Source: Candidatus Margulisiibacteriota bacterium (lineage in GTDB: Bacteria; Margulisbacteria; Riflemargulisbacteria; GWF2-39-127). From it: DNA of 53,702 bases. A program made the translations under genes and the position numbers. Location: the NCBI GenBank assembly GCA_003242895.1, contig QKMY01000052.1, positions 1 to 53,702 of the forward strand. The letters are read 5' to 3'. Below, one piece after another: positions 45,417 to 53,702 of the stretch (the stretch's first letter is position 1; every line of letters begins with the position of its first letter). The notes below the pieces were generated by a model, which searched no databases, had not been told where the DNA came from, and saw nothing but the letters and a program-made list of their open reading frames with translations.

Positions 45417-45476
45417 AATGTAATAGAGAGAATAGCTCTAATTTCGAACTTGTTATCAAAAGAAGGGGAACTTACT

Positions 45477-46610
45477 ATGAATAGAATAATAATAATTTTT
45501 GCTATAGCTTTTGCGCTCTGTGGCACAATTTCTGATGTATACGCCGGTCCGCGATTTGAAATGGCCCTAAACATGGGAATGCTCAATCCTGAAGATCAAA
45601 AAGTTCGTGAGACCTTTGGCGCAAATTTTCAAATAAATGGTTATCTTGGATTTATGGCTGCTAATGGATTAGAAGTTCGTGCAGGGCTAGGGCATTATAG
45701 TGATATAAGCCATAAAGATGCTGATATCGGAACCGATTTAACGTTAGGGATAACCCCCTTAACCGGGTCGATAATTTACAATATTCCGTTTGGATTACCT
45801 ATACGTCCTTATATAGGCGGCGGAATTGGCGCTTATTTCTATGACGTAGAAGACAATATTTATGGAGAATTGGAAACGGACACTAAATTTGGAACTCATT
45901 TCCTTGCTGGTGCAAAAATTGATGTAGCTGAAGGGCTTTTCCTTGATGCTATTTATCAAAAGCAATTTTTACCGAAAATATTTTTCGATAAATCCCAGAA
46001 TTTTAACAGTTGGACGTTCACTGTAGGGATCGGCTTCTCGGTTCCAATAAATGATAGGGGAATTGGGCAGAACAATAATGAGAAGGTCGCTTATAAATAT
46101 AATAAAAAAGAAGAGGAAATGTTGCTTGAAATACAACAATTGACAACCGAAATCAATGAAATTAAGCAGAAACGGAAACAGATAGAACAACATATCGATG
46201 AGTTTTATTCCGAAAAGGATTACGATGAAAATGATCCTGAATTTGCAAAACAATACAAAAAAGTACAGTATTTAGAAAAAAAGGTAAAAAGACTTGACCT
46301 GGAAGTTTCGCAAGCTAAAGATCGGTTAACTAGCTTAAACCAGCAATGGGATAATATGCATACTGAAAAGCAGCCGATCGAAGAGCAGGTAGTGTATTTG
46401 CGACATAATTACATGTATTCGCCGTATGGTTTATATTATCGTCAAGGCTATATTGTCCGTGGTGATGCTCCATATTCATATCATTACTATCATAATGATT
46501 CCGATAATCACAATTCATCAAATTCAGCGGTAACAGCACCAACCGTGGAAGATAAAAAAGAATATGCGGAGAAGAAGAAAGAATATATTCTGAATTTGAA
46601 AAATAGATAA
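45477..46610 (+). CDS. Outer-membrane beta-barrel protein with coiled-coil tail
   Basis: A 377-residue protein from ATG 45477 (GAAGGGGAA ahead). A signal peptide (1-22, ending VYAG) precedes a small eight-strand-type barrel (about 25-195; IRPYIGGGIGAYFYD and WTFTVGIGFSVP are typical OmpW/OmpX-like hairpins). A charged coiled coil follows (about 210-310), then a Tyr/His-rich tail (about 320-350). The barrel would sit in the outer membrane with the coiled coil reaching into the periplasm or S-layer. Tandem promoters, one of ECF type, suggest stress control. It is not part of a recognised export operon. Confidence 0.78.
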   Translation: MNRIIIIFAIAFALCGTISDVYAGPRFEMALNMGMLNPEDQKVRETFGANFQINGYLGFMAANGLEVRAGLGHYSDISHKDADIGTDLTLGITPLTGSIIYNIPFGLPIRPYIGGGIGAYFYDVEDNIYGELETDTKFGTHFLAGAKIDVAEGLFLDAIYQKQFLPKIFFDKSQNFNSWTFTVGIGFSVPINDRGIGQNNNEKVAYKYNKKEEEMLLEIQQLTTEINEIKQKRKQIEQHIDEFYSEKDYDENDPEFAKQYKKVQYLEKKVKRLDLEVSQAKDRLTSLNQQWDNMHTEKQPIEEQVVYLRHNYMYSPYGLYYRQGYIVRGDAPYSYHYYHNDSDNHNSSNSAVTAPTVEDKKEYAEKKKEYILNLKNR

Positions 46611-46657
46611 TTAATATGCCTTCGGAAATTTTTACTCTAACCAAAAAGATATATTAG

Positions 46658-47725
46658 TTATCTGGCAAATAAGATATCGTGTTTATTTGTATAGTCAGGA
46701 CAATAACCGAATACTTTTTCCCAAACGTCCGGTAATTCCATACAGAGGTAGAGTGGAACATCTTTTGAGTACTTCATAATATGTGATCTCAATGTCCGGT
46801 ATATTTTTACTCGGATAGGTTTGAAATATCGTACCTTATCATCTTTTCCGTAAATAGTTTCATTATAGATTATAGTTGATTCGGGAAATTTTGAGATAAT
46901 TTCATTTTTCAAACTTTTGTGGTACCTAAGGGTACCCAGGCTTATCCATGAAATCTTATCGGGGCTGACATATTGAAAGATTTTATCGACTACCTCCCGA
47001 TATTCATTTTCCCAGTTTTCATAATGGATTATCGGATCAAAATGGAAGGCAATTTTATAGCCCATTTTAGCGCATTCACTTGCAGCTTGTAGCCGGGCTT
47101 CGAGGTTCGAAGCATAATGTTCCTCTCCCTGAATGACCTTTTCTGTATTTACGGACCATCCGATAACGATGTTTCCTGCCGTAGGTTTGAAGCGTCTCAA
47201 GTTTTCTATATTATTACTTTTCGTCTTTAATTCAACGAAGATTAAAGGATTTTTTAAAAAATAAGGAATGATATCCATGCTTTCCTGGGTAATGTGATCT
47301 AATGCCAGGCTGTCGGTGAATTCTCCTGTTCCAATCCGTATATGTCGGACATGACCCGACGCTTGCAACTCATCGATTTCCTTGAAAAGATCTTCTTTAT
47401 TGACGTAGATGCATAAAAACGGATTATTATTATAAAATTTAAGGAAACAATAGGTACAATCATAGATGCAATTCATGCCATTGTGAACAACATAATAATT
47501 ACAGCAGATATGCCCCATAGTTCCAGGACATTTTGACACGAATTTCCCTCGCTGTTTCGCAAGGACCAGAGTGTTTTTGTAATCATTTTCATTTTTTAAG
47601 GTGCGACTATCAAGTGTGTCGATATACTGGAACTCAAGGGTATTAAATTGTGAAACAATTCTCCGAACAGAAGGATGTTCTGCTACTTCTTGCTCTATTA
47701 AAATTCTTTTGATTTCTGTACCCAT
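46658..47725 (-). CDS. Spore photoproduct lyase-family radical SAM protein lacking the catalytic Cys
   Basis: A ~355-residue radical SAM enzyme with the iron-sulfur motif CIYDCTYC (CxxxCxxC, about residues 86-93), preceded by a Cys-rich CPGTMGHICC. The fold and order match the spore photoproduct lyase family, but where the repair enzyme carries its H-donating Cys (…SCTSD…DH), this one has RIGTGEFTDSLALDH with Glu/Phe instead. DNA-lesion repair of the classical type is therefore doubtful; its substrate is unknown. The start could also be a GTG at 47731 that overlaps the ispG stop (TAGTG), a sign of coupling. Last gene of the five-gene unit. Confidence 0.82.
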   Translation of the reverse strand: MGTEIKRILIEQEVAEHPSVRRIVSQFNTLEFQYIDTLDSRTLKNENDYKNTLVLAKQRGKFVSKCPGTMGHICCNYYVVHNGMNCIYDCTYCFLKFYNNNPFLCIYVNKEDLFKEIDELQASGHVRHIRIGTGEFTDSLALDHITQESMDIIPYFLKNPLIFVELKTKSNNIENLRRFKPTAGNIVIGWSVNTEKVIQGEEHYASNLEARLQAASECAKMGYKIAFHFDPIIHYENWENEYREVVDKIFQYVSPDKISWISLGTLRYHKSLKNEIISKFPESTIIYNETIYGKDDKVRYFKPIRVKIYRTLRSHIMKYSKDVPLYLCMELPDVWEKVFGYCPDYTNKHDILFAR

Positions 47726-47730
47726 TGTCA

Positions 47731-48789
47731 CTAAGTATTCTCATATTCTTTGGCTATTGTATCAATTAATTGGAGCAACTCGTCAACGATTTGTTTTTCG
47801 GGGACTTTCTTTACGATTTCGCCCTTCCTAAAAAGCAGACCTTCTCCTTGACCGCAGGCTACTCCAATGTCCGCGTGTTTCGCTTCTCCCGGACCGTTAA
47901 CTGCACATCCCATAACGGCTATGGTAATCGGTGTCGTTAATCTTTTTGTTTTTTCTTCGACGAGAAGTGCGATTTCTTCAAGATTTACTTTTGTCCTTGA
48001 GCAGGTAGGACAGGCTATTATTTCCGGTCCGAACTTTCTCAGTCCCAGTGATTTCAAGATATTTTGGGCAACAGACACTTCCTGTACCGGGTCACCTGTC
48101 AAACTGACTCGTATGGTGTCGCCTATTCCTTGCGATAGTATTGCGCCTATGCCGACTGACGACTTAACGATACCGTAGTGTTTCGTTCCGGCTTCGGTGA
48201 TTCCGACATGCAATGGATAATTACAGTAGCTCGATATTTCCTGGTACGCTTTTATTGTTGTGGTTACATCGCTCATTTTTACGGAAATAATGATATCGTA
48301 GAACTTTTCGTTATGAAAGAATTCTATGTATTTTATCGCGGCAATAGTTACTGGTAATAGATCACGATTCTGGTCAATATTGGAAGGAAGCGAGCCGCCG
48401 TTTACTCCTATCCTTATCGGTATGTTATGGCTACGCGCAGCATGTATAACCTTTCTGACCTTTTCGTCAGAACCAATATTGCCTGGATTAATCCTTATCT
48501 TATCAACTCCAGCTTCGATAGCTTTAATAGCTAAGGTGTGATCAAAATGTATATCAGCAACGAGTGGCACCGTAAACATTTTTTTGTATTCAGGTATGAG
48601 CCCGACTGATCTATCGCTTGGAAAACTCACCCTGATAATTTCGCAACCGGACTCGACAAGCCGTTTAACTTGCTGTAACGTGGCCTCATAATCTTCAGTA
48701 TTGGTATTGGTCATCGATTGAACTGCGATTTTATTTTCATCGCCAATAAAGACATTACCGATTGCTATTTGTTTTGTTTTTTTTCTCAT
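47731..48789 (-). CDS. ispG: 4-hydroxy-3-methylbut-2-en-1-yl diphosphate synthase
   Basis: A 352-residue IspG/GcpE: a TIM-barrel domain (VQSMTNTNTED, IIRVSFPSD, ADIHFDHTLA, IRINPGNIG) and a C-terminal [4Fe-4S] domain with ACPTCSR plus MGCAVNGPGE (three Cys). It reduces methylerythritol cyclodiphosphate to HMBPP in the non-mevalonate isoprenoid pathway. The chosen start at 48789 lies four bases after the argS stop; the frame extends to 48816 inside argS. Length matches bacterial forms. No other isoprenoid gene is nearby. Confidence 0.95.
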   Translation of the reverse strand: MRKKTKQIAIGNVFIGDENKIAVQSMTNTNTEDYEATLQQVKRLVESGCEIIRVSFPSDRSVGLIPEYKKMFTVPLVADIHFDHTLAIKAIEAGVDKIRINPGNIGSDEKVRKVIHAARSHNIPIRIGVNGGSLPSNIDQNRDLLPVTIAAIKYIEFFHNEKFYDIIISVKMSDVTTTIKAYQEISSYCNYPLHVGITEAGTKHYGIVKSSVGIGAILSQGIGDTIRVSLTGDPVQEVSVAQNILKSLGLRKFGPEIIACPTCSRTKVNLEEIALLVEEKTKRLTTPITIAVMGCAVNGPGEAKHADIGVACGQGEGLLFRKGEIVKKVPEKQIVDELLQLIDTIAKEYENT

Positions 48790-48793
48790 AGAC

Positions 48794-50365
48794 TTACATG
48801 CTCTGCGGAGCATCAACCCCGATCAGATTTAATCCTTTTTTGATTATCACACTTGCTTTCTCAATGTACGTGAGCCTTTGGTCCATAATTGCTGCGTCAT
48901 CGCCGATCACTTTACATCGTTGGTAGAAAGCGTGGAAGGTCGTTGCAAGTTCTTCCATATATTGTGTGAGCATATAGGGAGAATAATCTCTGGCTGCTTT
49001 TTGAAGCAGGCCTGGAAATCGAATTAATTTTACTAATAATTTTCTTTCCTCAGCTTCGAGAAGTCGATTCAGCGCAGTATCTGCAGAATAATTTTCAACT
49101 TTTCTTATTATGCTGCATATTCTAGCATGGGCGTACTGGACATAATAGACCGGATTATTGCTCGACTGCTCTTTTGCCAGATTGAGATCAAAATCGAGTA
49201 CCTGGTCATTACTTCTCATCGCGAGAAAATAACGCGCCGCATCAACACCGATTTCGTCAATAACTTCTCGTAGCGTTATCATATCGCCAGTCCGTTTAGA
49301 CATACGGACTTCTTCGCCTGATCGAAACAATTTTACCAACTGGCCTATGATAACCGTAAAATAATCATCTATTGTTTTATTCTGAGAACGGATTTTCTCA
49401 TCCAGAATAACCTGGAGCGCTGCTTTCATCCGTTGTACATATCCATGGTGGTCCGCTCCCCAGATATTAACTGCATGATCGGTATCTCTTTGAAATTTGT
49501 CATAATGATAGGCAATATCCGCAGCAAAGTATGTCGGTTCTCCGTTTTCCCTAATCAGTACACGGTCTTTGTCATCGTCGTAATCAGTGCTCCTGAACCA
49601 TAATGCACCATCTTTTTCGTAGGTGACATTTTTTTGTTTGAGCACTTCGATTAGCTGTGAAACAAGGTTTCTTTGGTGGAGGCTAGATTCATTTATCCAG
49701 TTATCAAAAGAACAACGAAACAATTCCAGAGTCTTTTCCTGATCTTCAAGCATAGCTAAAACCGGATCTCGATCAACATGTGCAAGGTCAAGAACGTAGG
49801 ACCCATGATAACCGTCTTCAGGTATCGGTTGGCCTTTTTTTGCAGCAAGAACTGATTCCCGGAATTTGTTGATCTGATTACCTGCATCATTGATGTAGAA
49901 TTCAGACCGCGCATCGAATCCCACTTCTTTAAGCATTTTAACGAGGCTATCCCCAATTGCAGCCCATCTTCCATGCCCGATATGAAGTGGCCCGGTAGGG
50001 TTAGCTGAAACATATTCTATAAGATATCTCTCGCCTTTACCCTTGTCAGATTTGCCGTAATTATCGTTAATCGAAGTTACTTCTTTATGAAGATATTCGT
50101 CAGAAAGAAAAAAATTGATAAATCCGTTTATTGGCTTTGCAAGTATGCTGGAATGAGCGCTATCATTAATCGTTGTTGAGATTTCCTGCGCGATGAGTGC
50201 CGGAGACTTTTTCAGTGCTTTTGTAAGAGAAAATGCTACATTTGTTGCATAATCTCCATGCTCTTCATTTCTCGGGGTCTCAATAACGATCTGGTCTAAG
50301 GGAGTGCTAATATTTAGTTTCTCTAATGATGCGCCAAGGACATTCCTTATTTGATGTTCGATCAT
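48794..50365 (-). CDS. argS: Arginyl-tRNA synthetase
   Basis: A 523-residue class I synthetase: N-terminal Arg-specific additional domain (about 1-85), active site with HIGHGR (near 122), KMSKS-type loop MSKRTG (near 350), and the DALR anticodon-binding domain at the C-terminus (about 400-523; VYYVQYAHARICSI). All expected parts are present. AGAGG six bases ahead supports the ATG. It sits ten bases after the ASKHA gene and four before ispG, all in one transcript direction. Confidence 0.95.
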   Translation of the reverse strand: MIEHQIRNVLGASLEKLNISTPLDQIVIETPRNEEHGDYATNVAFSLTKALKKSPALIAQEISTTINDSAHSSILAKPINGFINFFLSDEYLHKEVTSINDNYGKSDKGKGERYLIEYVSANPTGPLHIGHGRWAAIGDSLVKMLKEVGFDARSEFYINDAGNQINKFRESVLAAKKGQPIPEDGYHGSYVLDLAHVDRDPVLAMLEDQEKTLELFRCSFDNWINESSLHQRNLVSQLIEVLKQKNVTYEKDGALWFRSTDYDDDKDRVLIRENGEPTYFAADIAYHYDKFQRDTDHAVNIWGADHHGYVQRMKAALQVILDEKIRSQNKTIDDYFTVIIGQLVKLFRSGEEVRMSKRTGDMITLREVIDEIGVDAARYFLAMRSNDQVLDFDLNLAKEQSSNNPVYYVQYAHARICSIIRKVENYSADTALNRLLEAEERKLLVKLIRFPGLLQKAARDYSPYMLTQYMEELATTFHAFYQRCKVIGDDAAIMDQRLTYIEKASVIIKKGLNLIGVDAPQSM

Positions 50366-50375
50366 GTGGATACCT

Positions 50376-51404
50376 CTAAAAGTTCATATTTTTAACATAG
50401 TTTACACTAAATTGTTCAGTATTAGCAAGTTCAACAAAATGCAAGTGGTCTGTTATGATAGAAAAACTAATCTCAGGATAATTTTTGTTCATTTCTTCGA
50501 GGCCTGAGAGAGAAGCGTTCCCTATTATAATTATTTTTGATTTTATATGCGGTATCAATTTAATTTCGAGGATATCATCGGCGGTCAAAAGGCTTCCAAA
50601 GACCCCGGCAATATAGATAGTGTCGATATTGGCTGTCGGAATTTTACTTATGGAAATTAGGGTTTCTATTCCTGTATATATTGCTGACTTCGCGAGCTGA
50701 AGATTTCTGATTTGTGCTTGTGAGACCGGATAATCGGTGTCTTTCAGTTGACCATCTCTCGAAATCGAATTGCTTCTTAAACCGTCAGCGACATTTTTTA
50801 TTAAGTTACTTCCCTGAAATCCAAACGCCGGACCTGCTGCCGTTGATGCTACCCACCATTTACTTGCTGATTTGATTGCTAATTCGGCATTTGTTCCAAG
50901 ATCGATAACCATGAAATTTGAGGTGCTCATGTTTTTATTGATCCAGTAGAGAACCGAGAACATATCAGCCCCTACATATCCGCCTATTATCGGAGGGATA
51001 GTGATGTTTTCTACCGCTCCTAATTGTTTTATAAAAGCTTTTTTGAAATGAACAATATCATTGTCAGTAATCGATCCTTCGAAAGGATATCTGCCAAGCG
51101 GAATGGCATCTTTCTCGATCATGAAATAGAGCATAACTGTATTGCCTGCTATCAATACATTCCTGAATCTGGTCGGATGGCAATTGAAGGAGTTGATAAG
51201 ATAGATAATGTCTGAAAACAAAGCTGCCTGAAATTGTTTTTTTAACATTTCATTGTTTTTATAGTGGGAAAGACGAGTCATAATATCCGTCCCATATTTA
51301 GATAAGCTGTTTTTTATTTTTTCGGAGTATACAGAGATGTTATCTTCGAACAGGCTGACACATATATTTGTAGTACCTATGTCAACCGCCAAATCATAGG
51401 TCAT
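50376..51404 (-). CDS. DUF4445/ASKHA-domain protein without ferredoxin domain
   Basis: A 342-residue ASKHA-fold ATPase. Phosphate-1 motif AVDIGTTNICVSLF; GNTVMLYFMI and PLGRYPFEG are typical of the DUF4445/RACo-type family; adenosine region IDLGTNAELAI and AAGPAFGFQG; C-terminal IAGVFGS. The family's better-known members reactivate corrinoid proteins and carry an N-terminal 2Fe-2S ferredoxin domain; here only the ATPase part exists, with no Cys cluster. It starts two bases after the SLH gene. An activator or chaperone role is inferred; its partner is unknown. Confidence 0.8.
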   Translation of the reverse strand: MTYDLAVDIGTTNICVSLFEDNISVYSEKIKNSLSKYGTDIMTRLSHYKNNEMLKKQFQAALFSDIIYLINSFNCHPTRFRNVLIAGNTVMLYFMIEKDAIPLGRYPFEGSITDNDIVHFKKAFIKQLGAVENITIPPIIGGYVGADMFSVLYWINKNMSTSNFMVIDLGTNAELAIKSASKWWVASTAAGPAFGFQGSNLIKNVADGLRSNSISRDGQLKDTDYPVSQAQIRNLQLAKSAIYTGIETLISISKIPTANIDTIYIAGVFGSLLTADDILEIKLIPHIKSKIIIIGNASLSGLEEMNKNYPEISFSIITDHLHFVELANTEQFSVNYVKNMNF

Positions 51405-51406
51405 CT

Positions 51407-53518
51407 TTATTTCCAGTTTTCCATTTTATTAATATCTACGTTAATTTGGGGTATCTTGGATATTAACGCGACAAATTGGGCTTTGGTAATGTAATTATCA
51501 GGATTAAAATTTTCGTCATTAGAAATAACTCCCTGATTTTTGAAATAGGTTATTTCATCTATTGCGTAATGATCAAGGGGGACATCTTTATAAGGTATTT
51601 CTTGCGTGTTTCCGGTTATTGTAAACAGGCTGCTCAAATAGATAATCGCCTCAGCTTTTTTTATCTTATCATCAGGATGAAAGAATCCTTCGGCATCAAG
51701 ATACATAATATTATTATCTACTACATTTTTTACAGAATTTTGATAAGGATTTTTATTGTCTATATCTCTTATTTTTTTTGCAGGTTCAGTTGTCTCAAGT
51801 AATCCATATATTTTATTTAAAGTATATGCCAGTTCTTTTTTCGTAAGATAGTTGTTGGGATAAAAATATTCACTGTCATAAAGATACTTTAAGGTATTGA
51901 GTTTGTTGATTGTAGTATAGCACCAGTGATTTGGTGGTACGTCTTTATAGGTGTTGAGCCTGAATATCCTATATTGGAAGTCCATATTATTTACGGTTAG
52001 AATTATATCTGATTTTCCCGGCGGAAGGGTTACTTTATGATTGAACCTGCCACTCCTCGTGAGCCTTACTAATTCGCCGTTTATTTTAATCTCTGTATTG
52101 TTGAGATATCCATTCATTCTACCTCGGATATATATTTTATCTTTTGTAGTTATCTCTTTGTTTTTTATAGCTGTTAATATGAGGTTAGGGTAATAGTCTG
52201 CGATTTTGTCTAAGTTCTCTATTTTTGACTTAACCTTGGTAATTTTGATTTCTTTGATGCTGGAACTTGGTATTTTCGGATGTGTTATTCCCGGTGTTTT
52301 TTCTGATATCGGCTTTTCTTCAATCTTATTATCCGGGACCTTGCTTTTTACAGGTCTTTTTTCAACTTGTAGGGGTGTAGGAGTTTTTAACTCTGCTTTT
52401 TTTTTCAGTTGTAAAGTTGTCTTTTCGATATCGATGTTTTTGGAAGCAGCAGCTTGTGCATATCGGTATCCTTCGTTAAAGTTATAGAGTTTATTAGCCT
52501 TCTCATTGACGCGTAATGAGCGGGCCAGCATTTCGACAAGCATTTTATTCGTGACAAGATTATCCGGATAAAAATAGTCGCTGGAATTAATCAGACCATT
52601 TTCTATGGCAGCGCTTATATATTTCGCTGCCCAATGATAGGCCAGGATATCTTTAAATACCAGCTTACCTTCTTTTACAGGAATATCCAGCTTATTGAAC
52701 CGTGAAAAAATCACAATGAGTTGCGCTTTTGTAATGTACTCCTGAGGCCTGAACGTTCCGTCGGGATAGCCGTCCATAACACCGTTTTTTACAGCAGTTT
52801 TAATATATTTTGCATATTCATAATTATCCGGGATGTCAATAAATTGCGGATTATTCACATGGTTATATTCTAATTTTTCAATAAGAACGAATATTTTAGC
52901 AAGTTTTTCTCTCGTGACATATTGCGGGGAAGGCGACTTCCCTTCATTTTTAGCAGAGAGTACGTCTTTGAGGTCACAGTTATCGAATTTGTTGTGATAT
53001 TCCTCTAGTGAGATGCTATCAAACGCCTTAAGATATAGAATTCTTCTGTATATGGTAGTAATTCTATTGTCAGCATCAATAAAATCGAATCTTAATAGAT
53101 TTTTTCCATTTTCCGGAACGTCAACACGTTTGTAAAATCTACCAGCCTTGATTTCGATTGGCTGTCCGTTAACCAGCAGCTTGCCGTTTTTAAGGAACAA
53201 TCCTTTAATAAGGATTTTATCTTTTATTGTTATTAATTTGTCCAGGGGACTATAGATTGTAATATAGTCTTTTTCCTCATTATTGAGTGTGAACCGAGGC
53301 TCTATTAAATCGGAGCTATTTTTTGCCAGCGTATCATTTTCCTTCATCGGCTTAGAAAAATCCACATCAGTGTTGTTGTTTTCGTAATCAATGGCAAAAG
53401 CCATGTAGTTATTTTTGTCAACATTTGCAGCGCTGAATCCAAATGTTGATGAAGCGAAAGCAAACAAAAATAATATACTTAAAACAATTCTACGATATTT
53501 TGAAATTGCTCTATTCAC
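51407..53518 (-). CDS. S-layer homology (SLH) protein with duplicated architecture
   Basis: A 703-residue secreted protein. The start is GTG at 53518, with GGAG eight bases ahead; a TTG frame reaches 53536. A signal peptide (about 1-30) leads to an Ig-like module (about 75-165), three SLH repeats (about 185-345; YPDGTFRPQEYITKAQL is typical), a Pro/Lys linker (350-415), a second Ig-like module (425-525) and three more SLH repeats (530-690). SLH domains bind cell-wall-linked polysaccharide or peptidoglycan. Both halves share the same order, indicating an internal duplication. First gene of the five-gene unit. Confidence 0.88.
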   Translation of the reverse strand: MNRAISKYRRIVLSILFLFAFASSTFGFSAANVDKNNYMAFAIDYENNNTDVDFSKPMKENDTLAKNSSDLIEPRFTLNNEEKDYITIYSPLDKLITIKDKILIKGLFLKNGKLLVNGQPIEIKAGRFYKRVDVPENGKNLLRFDFIDADNRITTIYRRILYLKAFDSISLEEYHNKFDNCDLKDVLSAKNEGKSPSPQYVTREKLAKIFVLIEKLEYNHVNNPQFIDIPDNYEYAKYIKTAVKNGVMDGYPDGTFRPQEYITKAQLIVIFSRFNKLDIPVKEGKLVFKDILAYHWAAKYISAAIENGLINSSDYFYPDNLVTNKMLVEMLARSLRVNEKANKLYNFNEGYRYAQAAASKNIDIEKTTLQLKKKAELKTPTPLQVEKRPVKSKVPDNKIEEKPISEKTPGITHPKIPSSSIKEIKITKVKSKIENLDKIADYYPNLILTAIKNKEITTKDKIYIRGRMNGYLNNTEIKINGELVRLTRSGRFNHKVTLPPGKSDIILTVNNMDFQYRIFRLNTYKDVPPNHWCYTTINKLNTLKYLYDSEYFYPNNYLTKKELAYTLNKIYGLLETTEPAKKIRDIDNKNPYQNSVKNVVDNNIMYLDAEGFFHPDDKIKKAEAIIYLSSLFTITGNTQEIPYKDVPLDHYAIDEITYFKNQGVISNDENFNPDNYITKAQFVALISKIPQINVDINKMENWK

Positions 53519-53556
53519 TATGTATACTCCAAACAATCAAGGGAAAGATCAAATAA

Positions 53557-53585
53557 ATACTAACCAATAAATAATTTACTGTCAA
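53557..53585 (-). promoter_or_regulatory. Promoter of the SLH-ASKHA-argS-ispG-SPL operon
   Basis: On the minus strand, consensus TTGACA (53585-53580) and TAGTAT (53562-53557) are 17 bases apart, with TTGG upstream of the -10; the start lies about 40 bases before the SLH gene. Confidence 0.65.
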
Positions 53586-53702
53586 CGTTATATTCCTGCC
53601 GTGCAGTAGTTCTAATTATAAAGAGCAAAGGTTAACAGAAATAGTTAGTGAGTTAAAAAAATAAACAGGCTAGCATCAAGTAATCATAAAAAAACATCTC
53701 CA

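Larger units (their letters stand above)
45152..45476. other. Regulatory region of the outer-membrane protein gene
   Basis: Holds a sigma-70-type promoter (45271-45299) overlapped by a short inverted repeat, and an ECF-type promoter motif (45390-45416). No gene is seen. Confidence 0.6.

Overview
The window is AT-rich and gene-dense. It looks like a chromosomal piece of a diderm (outer-membrane) bacterium. Supporting signs are several signal-peptide proteins with beta-barrel character, lipoproteins, a periplasmic adaptor lipoprotein, a DsbD/CcdA-type membrane reductase and S-layer homology (SLH) domains. Class III fructose-1,6-bisphosphatase, SLH domains, rubrerythrin, FIST, and three chemoreceptors together suggest a motile, probably anaerobic member of a deep lineage on the Terrabacteria side, something like Candidatus Margulisbacteria. 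That placement is inference from gene content only. There is no rRNA, CRISPR array, phage module or complete IS in the window. UGA is an ordinary stop codon here.

Left part (1-23.8 kb), mostly plus strand: possible IS21-like terminal repeats at the edge; a FIST sensor protein with a small partner; a class III fructose-bisphosphatase-like enzyme with a repeated helical insert; an unknown protein; a chemoreceptor with a periplasmic zinc-binding CZB-like domain and a Cys-rich insert; a small membrane protein coupled to a Na+/solute-symporter histidine kinase; an unknown protein next to a ribulose-phosphate 3-epimerase fused to a putative sensor domain; two small unknown proteins; a HAD phosphatase/mutase; a thioredoxin-CcdA membrane protein; a second chemoreceptor; a periplasmic double rhodanese; and a third chemoreceptor on the minus strand. 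No cheA, cheW or response regulator is present, so these sensors must work with proteins encoded elsewhere.

Middle part (24-36 kb): an ECF sigma factor, a putative membrane anti-sigma factor, a Spy/CpxP-like periplasmic protein, an outer-membrane barrel-TPR protein and a DUF4382 lipoprotein. I found four copies of a two-part motif, GGAACT-N14/15-TTGTAT-like. They lie before the sigma gene, before the Spy-like gene, before the lipoprotein gene, and before a distant outer-membrane protein gene at 45.5 kb. This looks like an autoregulated envelope-stress regulon. Next come rubrerythrin, a fused glucosamine-6-phosphate deaminase/PIG-L deacetylase, two unknown small proteins, an apparent free-standing small RNA with its own promoter and terminator (about 33218-33288), a dihydrolipoamide-dehydrogenase-like flavoprotein and a methyltransferase.

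Right part (36-53.7 kb), mostly minus strand: a cysteine/methionine pair (cystathionine gamma-synthase/lyase type plus cysteine synthase); a surface-polysaccharide group (flippase, CapK/PaaK-like adenylating enzyme, and a kinase-like protein ending in a ThiS-like fold); a membrane-fusion lipoprotein and an outer-membrane protein on the plus strand; and a compact five-gene unit, SLH protein, DUF4445 ASKHA protein, argS, ispG, SPL-like radical SAM protein, with a strong sigma-70-type promoter in front.
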